Assembly: GCF_947493765.1 (NCBI RefSeq)
Contig: NZ_CANLSZ010000001.1
Span: forward strand, 372,001 to 436,000
DNA from: an uncultured Arthrobacter sp.
Lineage (GTDB): Bacteria > Actinomycetota > Actinomycetes > Actinomycetales > Micrococcaceae
Direction of reading: 5' to 3'
DNA length: 64,000 nucleotides
The translations under genes were made by a program, and so were the position numbers. Under the pieces are notes generated by a model. The model worked only from the letters and a program-made list of their open reading frames with translations, was not told where the DNA came from and made no database searches. Shown piece after piece: positions 57,746-64,000 of this stretch. Positions within the stretch are counted from its first letter, which is position 1, and every line of letters begins with the position of its first letter.

Positions 57746-59552
57746 GGCGCTGTCCCACCTCCTGTACTTGCTGGGCCCGCCCGTCGGCGCCGATCTGCCC
57801 GGGATCGTCCGCCCCGGACCCGCTCGTCCCGACGGCGTCCGTGGACGCCGCGGTGGTGATCGGCGCGGGCGGGAGCGCCACCGGGGAGGACGCCAGATCG
57901 ATGTCCTGGCGTCGCGGCAGGGTGAGCCGGAAGCACGACCCCTGCCCGGGCTCCCCCCAGGCCTCCAGCCACGCCCTGTGGAGGCGGGCGTCCTCGGTCG
58001 CGATGGACAGCCCCAGCCCGCTGCCCCCCGTGGTCCTGGCACGGGCCGCATCGGCCCGCCAGAAACGATCGAACACGCGTGAGGCCTGGTCCCCCGTCAT
58101 GCCGATGCCATGATCACGGACCGCCACCGCGACGGCCTCCGGGCTGCAGTTGATGTGGATGTCGACCGGCCTGCCCTCCCCGTGCTCAAGTGCATTGACG
58201 ATGAGATTGCGCAGGATCCTGTCGATCCGCCGCGCATCCGCGTCGACGATACAGCTCGATTCCGTGGAGATGATGGTCACCTCCGAGCCGAGCCGCTCGG
58301 CGAGCGGCCAGGCGCCGTCGATCGCGTGCTGCACCAGCTGCACGATGTCCACCGACTCGGCCTCCAGCGTCGCCGCGCCGGCGTCGAAGCGGGAGATCTC
58401 GAGCAGATCGGCGAGCAGGGCCTGGAAGCGCTCCACCTGGTCGAAGAGGATCTCGGCGGATCTCCTGTTGATCGGGTCGAAGTCCTCCCGGGCATCGTGC
58501 AGCACCTCGGCGGCCATGCGCACGGTGGTCAGCGGGGTGCGGAGTTCGTGCGAGACGTCCGAGACGAAGCGCTGCTGCATCTGCGACAGCTGGGCCAACT
58601 GGTTGATCTGGTCCTGCAGGCTGCCGGCCATGTGGTTGAACGAGACCCCGAGGCGCGCCACCTCGTCCTCCCCGCTGACCTCCATGCGCTCCTGCAGCTG
58701 ACCCGCTGCGAGCTTCTCGGACACGGCCGCGGCATGGCTGACCGGGCGGACGACACTGCGGGTGACGTACCAGGCGATCGCACCGATCATGACCAGGAGG
58801 ATGAGACCCGAGATCGCCAGGACGCGCTGGATGTAGTTCAGGGTCGCCTGCATGGTGGACAGGTCGTAGAAGACGTAGAGCGCGTAGGGCGTCTGCTCCG
58901 GCGGGAGGGTCACCCGGGTACCGAAGGCGACTCCGGGGGCCTCGACCTCGCCCCTCTCGGTCACCGGGATCACGATCGGGGACCAGTAGATGTCCTCGCC
59001 GTCCGCGACGGCGGCCTGGAGGTCCTGGGGCAGCATGCGCGCCGTCGCACCCTTCTGGCTGGACGTGGTGGGGATGACGATCTCCTCACCGGAGATGGGT
59101 GCCAGGATGGCCTCGCGCGGCGAATCGGTGTCGTTCCCGGCCAGGGCGGTGACCGAGTCGAGCACCAGGCGGCTGATCGTGTCCCGATCGGTGGCCGGGG
59201 AGTCCCGGAAGACGGCCTTGTACCGGGTGAGCTCGGTGGTCGCCTCGGCGCTGAACTGATCGAAGCGCTGGTCGTAGAGCGCACCGGCGATCTGGGTGGA
59301 CAGGAAACCGCCCACCGCGACCGACGACGCCGAGGTCAGCAGCATCGTCGCCACCACGGTGCGGAACTGCAGCGACCGCCTCCAGTGCGCCGCGATCCTC
59401 CGGAGCACACCGCGGAAGCGTGCCGGAGCCCCCTGGACACGGCCCACGGCCGGGTGGGCGCCGGCTGACCCGCCTGCCACGGACGGCTCGTGCGGCGGGG
59501 CTCCGTCGGCGCCCGCCAGGTCAGGCCTGACCGGCTCGGTAGCCGACACCAC
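57732..59552 (-). CDS. mtrB: Sensor histidine kinase MtrB
   Basis: A 606-residue membrane sensor kinase. An N-terminal Pro-rich tail precedes TM1 (TVVATMLLTSASSVAVGGFL, residues ~65-87), an extracytoplasmic sensor of ~160 residues and TM2 (ISGLILLVMIGAIAWYVT). HAMP, HisKA (FVSDVSHELRTPLTTVR, with the phosphorylated His) and HATPase domains (NLIVNALEHGEG, VRDHGIGMTG, GSGLGLSI) follow. The GTG at 59552 overlaps mtrA by 32 bases; other starts (GTG 59549) are possible. It partners MtrA and regulates wall hydrolases and division. The Thr/Ala-rich C-terminal tail (~50 residues) is unusual but not alarming. Confidence 0.95.
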   Translation of the reverse strand: MVSATEPVRPDLAGADGAPPHEPSVAGGSAGAHPAVGRVQGAPARFRGVLRRIAAHWRRSLQFRTVVATMLLTSASSVAVGGFLSTQIAGALYDQRFDQFSAEATTELTRYKAVFRDSPATDRDTISRLVLDSVTALAGNDTDSPREAILAPISGEEIVIPTTSSQKGATARMLPQDLQAAVADGEDIYWSPIVIPVTERGEVEAPGVAFGTRVTLPPEQTPYALYVFYDLSTMQATLNYIQRVLAISGLILLVMIGAIAWYVTRSVVRPVSHAAAVSEKLAAGQLQERMEVSGEDEVARLGVSFNHMAGSLQDQINQLAQLSQMQQRFVSDVSHELRTPLTTVRMAAEVLHDAREDFDPINRRSAEILFDQVERFQALLADLLEISRFDAGAATLEAESVDIVQLVQHAIDGAWPLAERLGSEVTIISTESSCIVDADARRIDRILRNLIVNALEHGEGRPVDIHINCSPEAVAVAVRDHGIGMTGDQASRVFDRFWRADAARARTTGGSGLGLSIATEDARLHRAWLEAWGEPGQGSCFRLTLPRRQDIDLASSPVALPPAPITTAASTDAVGTSGSGADDPGQIGADGRAQQVQEVGQRRETP

Positions 59553-60198
59553 GCACCGTCAGGACGATCTCGGGCGCCTCCGGGTCACGCTCGATCTTCG
59601 ACCGGAGCCGTTGCACGTGTACGTTGACCAGCCGCGTGTCGGCGGCATGCCGGTAGCCCCAGACCTGTTCCAGGAGCAGCTCCCGGGTGAAGACCTGCCA
59701 CGGCTTCCGGGCCAGCGCCACCAGCAGATCGAACTCGAGCGGCGTGAGCGACACGCGCTCCCCGGCCCGGGTGACCTCGTGGCCCGCGACGTCGATCGTG
59801 ACGTCCTTGATCCGCACGGTCTCGGGGGCCTTCGACTCGGCCGGTCGCAGCCTGGCGCGCACCCGGGCGACGAGCTCGGCGGGCTTGAAGGGTTTGGGGA
59901 CGTAGTCGTCCGCGCCGGACTCGAGTCCCCGGACGACGTCGGAGGTGTCCGACTTGGCGGTCAGCATCACGATGGGGACGTCCGACTCGGCGCGGATCTG
60001 ACGGCAGACCTCGATCCCGTCGATGCCGGGGAGCATGAGATCCAGCAGCACGATGTCCGGGTTGCTCGCACGGAAGACACCGAGTGCGGCATCGCCGTCC
60101 GCGCAGAACACGGGATCGAAGCCGTCGTTGCGGAGAACGATGCCGATCATCTCGGACAGGGCTTCGTCGTCATCGACGACCAGGATGCGCGCCTTCAT
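59521..60198 (-). CDS. mtrA: Response regulator MtrA
   Basis: A 225-residue OmpR-family regulator. Receiver domain: RILVVDDDEALSEMIGIVL, the phosphorylated Asp in DIVLLDLMLPGIDGIEV, LTAKSD and YVPKPFKPAELVARV. Winged-helix domain: VSLTPLEFDLLVALARKPWQ and LLLEQVWGYRHAADTRLVNV. It is the cognate regulator of MtrB and controls wall metabolism, division and osmotic response in actinobacteria. The ATG at 60198 is the first codon of the conserved KARILVVDDDEAL. Its divergent promoter region contains a 26-base palindrome. Confidence 0.96.
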   Translation of the reverse strand: MKARILVVDDDEALSEMIGIVLRNDGFDPVFCADGDAALGVFRASNPDIVLLDLMLPGIDGIEVCRQIRAESDVPIVMLTAKSDTSDVVRGLESGADDYVPKPFKPAELVARVRARLRPAESKAPETVRIKDVTIDVAGHEVTRAGERVSLTPLEFDLLVALARKPWQVFTRELLLEQVWGYRHAADTRLVNVHVQRLRSKIERDPEAPEIVLTVRGVGYRAGQA

Positions 60199-60279
60199 GC
60201 CTCAATAGTGTCGTACGGGGCCCTCAAGTCCCAACAGCGCCGCCGGGCGCCCGACAGGGCGTGTTGTCCGCACGCCGCT

Positions 60280-60305
60280 CCGCATCCCTCCGCGGAGGGA
60301 TGCGG
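60280..60305. promoter_or_regulatory. Perfect 26-bp palindrome between mtrA and the divergent membrane protein gene
   Basis: ccgcatccctccg-cggagggatgcgg is self-complementary with no mismatch. It ends four bases before the candidate -10 (TATGAT, 60310) of the + gene and ~90 bases from mtrA. It may be an operator for a dimeric regulator, or less likely a terminator. Confidence 0.6.
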
Positions 60306-60309
60306 TGCC

Positions 60310-60315
60310 TATGAT
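60310..60315 (+). promoter_or_regulatory. Candidate -10 element
   Basis: TATGAT is a good -10 match, about 56 bases before the ATG at 60372. A -35 hexamer 17 bases upstream would fall inside the palindrome and is not convincing. Confidence 0.4.
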
Positions 60316-60371
60316 GCTAGGGAGGGAGGGAGGCGAGCCGTGCTTCCCGGACGATCGACCGGAGGAACACC

Positions 60372-61604
60372 ATGAGTGATCCGGACAGCCGGCCGGGCCA
60401 GGGACCGGGCCCCGACCCGGATGGAGCCCGCGGCGGTGGGTGGACCGGCGCGGACGACGACGGCCAGGCCTCGTCACCGTGGCAGCCCCCCGGACGGTCT
60501 CCGGCGCAGGGCTGGGGCGAGCAGTACGGAACCCGGGGCCACGGCCCGGCGTTCGGGGGCCCCGGGCAGTTCCACCCTCCCTGCCCGATATATCGGGCAC
60601 CCCCGAAACCGGGTGTCATCCCGCTCCGCCCGCTGGGCCTCGGGGAGATACTGGACGGAGCGTTCCAGGCCTGCCGCAGGAACCCCCTCGCCACCTTCGG
60701 CACCGCGATCCTCCTGCAGGCCGTCGTCGCCGTGGTGGTCGTGCTCCTGTTCGGCAGTCTCGCCTCCTCCCTGGCGGTGTTCGAGGCGACCGATCCCAGC
60801 ACGGAGAGCATGATCGGTGCCCTTGCCGGCCTGGGCGTCTTCGCCTCGGTGTCGGGCATCGTCTCCGCCGTGGCACTGCTGCTCCTGCAGGGCATCCTCG
60901 TCATCCCGATCGCGCGCTCCGTGATCGCTCAGAGGACCTCCTTCGGCCAGGCCTGGCGCCTCGCCCGGCCCCGCCTGCTGCCGCTGCTCGGCTTCGGGCT
61001 CCTCGCCTTCGCCGCCACCGCCCTCGGCGTGGTGCTGCTCGTGGGGATCTCGGTCCTCGCCATCGCCGGCCTCGGCACCGATTCCGCGCTCCTGATCGTG
61101 CCGCTCGCGCTCGGCGCCGTCGTGGTCCTGGTCTGGGCGAGCATCAAGCTCGTGGTGGCCCCTGCTGCGCTGATGCTCGAGGGCACCGGACCGTGGGCGT
61201 CGATCAGGCGCTCGTGGGTACTGACCCGCGGCAACTGGTGGCGTACCTTCGGCATCGTGCTGCTGACCAGCGTGATCGTCTCGGTGATCAGCTCCGTCAT
61301 CGCCGCTCCGCTCACCTTCGTCGTGACCCTGCTGATCGGTTTCGGCTCGAGTTCCTCCGCCGCGCCGGACGTCCTCGAATCGCTTCCCGTCCTGGCCGCC
61401 ACACAGGCCATCACGGCCCTGTTCACCGCCGTCGGCTACGCGTTCCAGGCCGGAGTCACGGCGCTGCTCTACGTGGACCTGCGGATCTGGCGGGAGGGGT
61501 TCGACGTCGTGCTGATGCGCGAGCACGAGAACGCCGGCACCACGACGACGGATGTCATCCCGGGAGGGACCACCTCCTTCGGTCATCGGGGCGGGTCCAC
61601 CTGA
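60372..61604 (+). CDS. Membrane protein with GDPD-like membrane domain
   Basis: A 410-residue protein. The first ~80 residues are a Pro/Gly-rich, probably cytosolic tail. From residue ~95 onward it has about six hydrophobic helices in long stretches (AVVAVVVVLLFGSLASSLAV, LLLQGILVIPIA, LLPLLGFGLLAFAATALGVV, SALLIVPLALGAVVVLVW, VTLLIGFG). The PLGLGEILDGAFQACRRNPL segment is typical of glycerophosphoryl-diester phosphodiesterase membrane-domain proteins found beside DUF4129 genes in actinobacteria. No catalytic domain is present, so the name indicates a fold and not an enzyme. The ATG at 60372 follows CGGAGGAACACC. It leads the DUF4129-DUF4350-MoxR operon. Confidence 0.83.
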   Translation: MSDPDSRPGQGPGPDPDGARGGGWTGADDDGQASSPWQPPGRSPAQGWGEQYGTRGHGPAFGGPGQFHPPCPIYRAPPKPGVIPLRPLGLGEILDGAFQACRRNPLATFGTAILLQAVVAVVVVLLFGSLASSLAVFEATDPSTESMIGALAGLGVFASVSGIVSAVALLLLQGILVIPIARSVIAQRTSFGQAWRLARPRLLPLLGFGLLAFAATALGVVLLVGISVLAIAGLGTDSALLIVPLALGAVVVLVWASIKLVVAPAALMLEGTGPWASIRRSWVLTRGNWWRTFGIVLLTSVIVSVISSVIAAPLTFVVTLLIGFGSSSSAAPDVLESLPVLAATQAITALFTAVGYAFQAGVTALLYVDLRIWREGFDVVLMREHENAGTTTTDVIPGGTTSFGHRGGST

Positions 61605-61647
61605 TACCCGCGGCGGTGGACGCGCTCACGGCGCGACGGGCCGGCCC

Positions 61648-62295
61648 GTGATCCTCGGAGCCCTCACGCCCGACGCCGATGAGGCACGCCGGCTCCTCGA
61701 CGAGGAGCTGTCGAAGCGCGTCTACGTGGAGGCCCGACCGAATCTCGCGGAGCGGATCGTCGAGGACCTCCTGCGCGCCGTCGGCAGGCTCCTCGACGGA
61801 CTGGGAGCGCTCGGGCCGGGGCCCGGGACGGTCGTCCTCCTGCTCGGGGCCGGGATCGTCGTCGTCCTCGCCGTGATCCTCGTCAGGCCGCGCGCCGATC
61901 CGCGGGGTGCCCGACCGGAGCCGGACGTCTTCACCGGCGACGTGAGGCGCTCGGCCGCCGGGCATCGCAGCCGCGCCGTCGACCGCGCGGCTGCTGGGCA
62001 CTGGAACGAGGCGATCGCCGAACTGCTCCGCGCGATCATCCGCTCGGCGGAGGAACGCGTCCTCGTGGACGAGCAGCCGGGCCGGACGGCGTCAGAGGCT
62101 GCGGCGCAGCTCGGCGGCGTGTTTCCCGCCCTGGCCGGGGAGGTCGCCTGGCTCGCCGAACTGTTCAACGAGACCCACTACGGGCGAGGGACCGCGTCGG
62201 ACCAGCAGTATCGCCGGGCAGCGGAGGTGGACGCCCGGTTCTCCGCCCATCCCGTACGCGGGGCAGCCGCCGAGAGCCCGGCGGCACTGCGGTGA
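61648..62295 (+). CDS. DUF4129-domain protein
   Basis: A 215-residue protein starting at GTG 61648 (VILGALTPDADEARRLLDEE). The ORF-track ATG at 61552 would overlap the preceding gene by 53 bases and adds low-quality residues. A single membrane helix (TVVLLLGAGIVVVLAVILV, near residue 60-78) precedes the DUF4129 part with AAGHWNEAIAELLRAIIRSA and GRTASEAAAQLG, in which R-T-x-x-E is conserved. DUF4129 proteins are encoded with MoxR ATPases and DUF4350/DUF58 proteins in many actinobacteria. Function unknown; likely chaperone-like membrane complex. Confidence 0.82.
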   Translation: MILGALTPDADEARRLLDEELSKRVYVEARPNLAERIVEDLLRAVGRLLDGLGALGPGPGTVVLLLGAGIVVVLAVILVRPRADPRGARPEPDVFTGDVRRSAAGHRSRAVDRAAAGHWNEAIAELLRAIIRSAEERVLVDEQPGRTASEAAAQLGGVFPALAGEVAWLAELFNETHYGRGTASDQQYRRAAEVDARFSAHPVRGAAAESPAALR

Positions 62296-63692
62296 GCGCC
62301 CGCACGCGGCGTCCCGGCGCGTCGGCGGTCCCGGCGGCCGTGTCGAAGTCGAAGTCGAAGTCGAAGTCGAAGTCGAAGTCGAAGTCGAAGTCGGCGTCGA
62401 AGTCGGAGTGGGAGTCGGCGTCGAAGTCGGAGTTGGAGTCGGCGTCGGCGTCGGCGTCGGCGTCGGAGTTGGAGTCGGCGTCGGCGTCGGCGTCGGCGTC
62501 GATGGACCATGCCGGCGGGCCCGAGCCCATGGGCGACGGCGGCAGCGCCCGAGCGACAGCACGGCACCGGATCCGGGGCGCACGTCCCCTCGTGGTGGGC
62601 GCCGTCGTCCTGGCGCTCACGGTGCTGATCACCCTCCTCTCCGGCACCGGGGAGGAGGGTGCACCGCTCTCCCCGGAGAATCCCGGCCCCGAGGGGGCAC
62701 GGGGCGTGGCGCAGGTCCTCGCGGACGAGGGCGTGGACGTGGAGCGCCCCGGATCCTTCGACGAGGCCCTGGCGCTCCTCGACGCCGGACCGGCCACACT
62801 GTTCCTCAACGACGCCCGGCAGTACCTCAGCGCCACGCAGATCGCCACCCTGACCACGGCGGCGGACCGCTCGGTACTGGCCGGACCCGGGGCACGGCAG
62901 CTCACGGCACTCGGGGAGGACATCGACCTCGTGGGGCCCCTGCCCTTCGACCCGGGTGGCGACACTCCCCCGCCGGAGGCGGCATGCGCCGATCCCCGAG
63001 CGAGCGCTGCCGGGACGATCACCGCCACCGGCTCGCTCTACTCGGGGCCCGTCGAGTGCTTCCCGTCCGCCACGGGCGACCCGCCGGGGGGCCTGTACGT
63101 CACGGGCGCCGACGGATCCGTGGGGGTCCTCGGCGCGCCGGGCGTCCTCGCGAACCGATCGATCACGGCCGAGGGCAACGCCGCCCTCGCGCTCCAGCTC
63201 CTGGGGTCGTCACCGGCGCTCGTCTGGTTCGAGCCCACCGGAGCCGACGTCGCCTCGGTCGGCGAAGGCATCGACCCGCTGACCCTCCTCCCGCCCTGGG
63301 TGGACCTGCTGCTCGCCTGGCTCCTCGTCTGTGCCGTCCTCGCCATGCTCTGGCGGGGCCGGCGGATGGGCCCGCTCGCCACCGAGCCCCTGCCCGTCCT
63401 CGTGCGCGCCGCGGAGACGGCGGAAGGGCGTGCGCGCCTCTACCAGGACGCGCGCTCCGTCGAGCACGCAGCCGCGACGCTCCGATCGGGCACGCTCACG
63501 CGCCTGGCACGGAGTCTCCGGGTGGACCACTCCGCCCCGGCGTCAGAGATCATCGATGCCGCCGCGCGCAGGAGCGGGTACCCGCGCGAGGAGCTCGAGC
63601 GACGCCTGCTGCACCGCCCCACCACGAACCGTGAGCTCGTGCCCTGGTCGCAGGGACTGCTCGACCTCGAGAAGGAGATCACCCCGCCATGA
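62292..63692 (+). CDS. DUF4350-domain membrane protein with Ser-rich microsatellite at the N-terminus
   Basis: A 466-residue protein if read from the GTG at 62292, which overlaps the DUF4129 stop (GTGA). Residues ~18-70 are a simple repeat of SK, SA, SE and WE/LE pairs encoded by a hexanucleotide microsatellite. An ATG at 62502 right after it would give 396 residues, close to the usual family size. A membrane helix (LVVGAVVLALTVLITLLSG) precedes the DUF4350 domain (ARGVAQVLADEGVDVERPGS, VLAGPGARQL, GLYVTGADGSVGVLG), then a second helix (WVDLLLAWLLVCAVLAMLW) and a cytoplasmic tail. Its stop overlaps the MoxR start (ATGA). The function is unknown. Confidence 0.8.
   Translation: MSARTRRPGASAVPAAVSKSKSKSKSKSKSKSKSASKSEWESASKSELESASASASASELESASASASASMDHAGGPEPMGDGGSARATARHRIRGARPLVVGAVVLALTVLITLLSGTGEEGAPLSPENPGPEGARGVAQVLADEGVDVERPGSFDEALALLDAGPATLFLNDARQYLSATQIATLTTAADRSVLAGPGARQLTALGEDIDLVGPLPFDPGGDTPPPEAACADPRASAAGTITATGSLYSGPVECFPSATGDPPGGLYVTGADGSVGVLGAPGVLANRSITAEGNAALALQLLGSSPALVWFEPTGADVASVGEGIDPLTLLPPWVDLLLAWLLVCAVLAMLWRGRRMGPLATEPLPVLVRAAETAEGRARLYQDARSVEHAAATLRSGTLTRLARSLRVDHSAPASEIIDAAARRSGYPREELERRLLHRPTTNRELVPWSQGLLDLEKEITPP
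62343..62501. repeat. Hexanucleotide microsatellite (TCGAAG)8 plus TCGGCG/TCGGAG variants
   Basis: Eight perfect TCGAAG units (62343-62390) followed by 18 related hexamers (tcggcg, tcgaag, tcggag, tgggag, ttggag) and a final tcg, ending just before an in-frame ATG at 62502. In all frames it reads as a dipeptide repeat. Expansion by whole units keeps the reading frame. Confidence 0.95.
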
Positions 63693-64000
63693 CCCATCCC
63701 GACCAGATGCAGGACATCGCCGATCAGGACGCCACCGACGGCGAGTCGACGCGCGCCGCGCTCCTGCGTGTCCGTACGGAGGTCGGCAAGTCGATCGTGG
63801 GCCAGGACGCGGCGGTGACCGGTCTGCTCATCGGCCTGCTCGCCGACGGCCACGTCCTGCTCGAGGGCGTGCCCGGCGTCGCCAAGACCCTGCTCGTCCG
63901 GACCCTCGCCACGGCCCTGGACCTGGACACCCGGCGTGTGCAGTTCACCCCTGACCTCATGCCCGGTGACATCACCGGGTCCCTCGTCTACGAGGCGAGG
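63689..64000 (+). CDS. MoxR-family AAA ATPase, N-terminal part only
   Basis: The reading frame runs from the ATG at 63689 (overlaps the DUF4350 stop, ATGA; GAAGGAGA upstream) off the window end after ~104 codons. The MoxR hallmarks are present: VGKSIVGQDAAVTGLLIGLL, Walker A EGVPGVAKTLLVRTLA and VQFTPDLMPGDITGS. MoxR ATPases act as chaperones for von Willebrand-type and DUF58 proteins, a gene of which often follows. Truncated only by the window edge. Confidence 0.93.
   Translation, partial: MTHPDQMQDIADQDATDGESTRAALLRVRTEVGKSIVGQDAAVTGLLIGLLADGHVLLEGVPGVAKTLLVRTLATALDLDTRRVQFTPDLMPGDITGSLVYEAR

Noticed and set aside
62343-62501. CRISPR array
   Set aside because: Units are six bases and contiguous, with no spacers; it is a microsatellite.
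62165-63028. Minus-strand ORF with long Asp-Ala repeats opposite the microsatellite
   Set aside because: The repeat reads as a dipeptide in every frame; the plus frame continues into the DUF4350 domain, the minus one into nothing recognisable.

Overview
The window looks like a chromosomal segment of a high-GC Gram-positive actinobacterium, most likely Arthrobacter-like (Micrococcaceae). The evidence is the gene content and order: mtrA-mtrB-lpqB-comF-hpf with secA nearby, a WhiB1/WblE-type protein beside a PdtaS-type kinase, a 180-kDa NAD-glutamate dehydrogenase, Rv3235-like and BldC-like small proteins, and heavy use of GTG starts with GTGA/ATGA stop-start overlaps. No rRNA, tRNA, CRISPR array or transposase was seen. 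The assignment rests on content and order only, as no database was searched.

Layout. (1) 1-2321, minus: the 5' part of a Tad/Flp pilus operon (tadA, tadB and the start of tadC). (2) 2626-8306, plus: two secreted enzymes in tandem, a metzincin-like metalloprotease and a GH25 muramidase. Both end in the same ~500-residue FG-GAP/VCBS module, carried on a 1.5-kb direct repeat that looks identical at nucleotide level. (3) 8396-33210: a large cell-surface polysaccharide locus. It holds about nine glycosyltransferases, a DUF2304/GT2 pair, a broken gene remnant, an MsbA/PglK-type ABC flippase, a DUF6541-type membrane protein, a galactofuranan block (glf, glfT2-like, Wzm- and Wzt-like exporter) and all five enzyme types needed for UDP-2,3-diacetamido-2,3-dideoxy-mannuronic acid (WbpA/B/E/D/I types). 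The likely product is a Galf-containing and aminouronic-acid-containing wall glycopolymer, exported by one or both ABC systems. (4) 33448-37888: an orphan FHA/FtsK-SpoIIIE (EssC/EccC-like) membrane ATPase and a small membrane protein overlapping it antisense. (5) 38129-45100: whiB1-type gene with a SigR/SigH-like promoter, pdtaS-like kinase and the large glutamate dehydrogenase. (6) 45148-49959: TadZ/CpaE-like and SAF/CpaB-like genes (a second piece of pilus machinery), a BldC-like regulator, a small conserved protein, a LysM protein and an Rv3235-family protein. (7) 49961-60198, minus: secA, a YcaQ-type glycosylase, hpf, comF, lpqB, mtrB, mtrA. (8) 60372-64000, plus: membrane protein, DUF4129, DUF4350 and a MoxR ATPase cut by the window edge; the DUF4350 gene starts with a striking hexanucleotide microsatellite.

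How the parts fit. Most of the window concerns the cell envelope: wall polymer precursors, assembly and export, secreted wall hydrolase and protease, MtrAB-LpqB wall/division control, protein export (SecA) and possible pilus or type VII-like secretion. The strongest unusual signals are the duplicated FG-GAP cassette, the complete diacetamido-uronate pathway beside a galactan block, the frameshifted remnant in the polysaccharide locus, the SigR-like promoter of whiB1 and the TCGAAG repeat in the DUF4350 gene.
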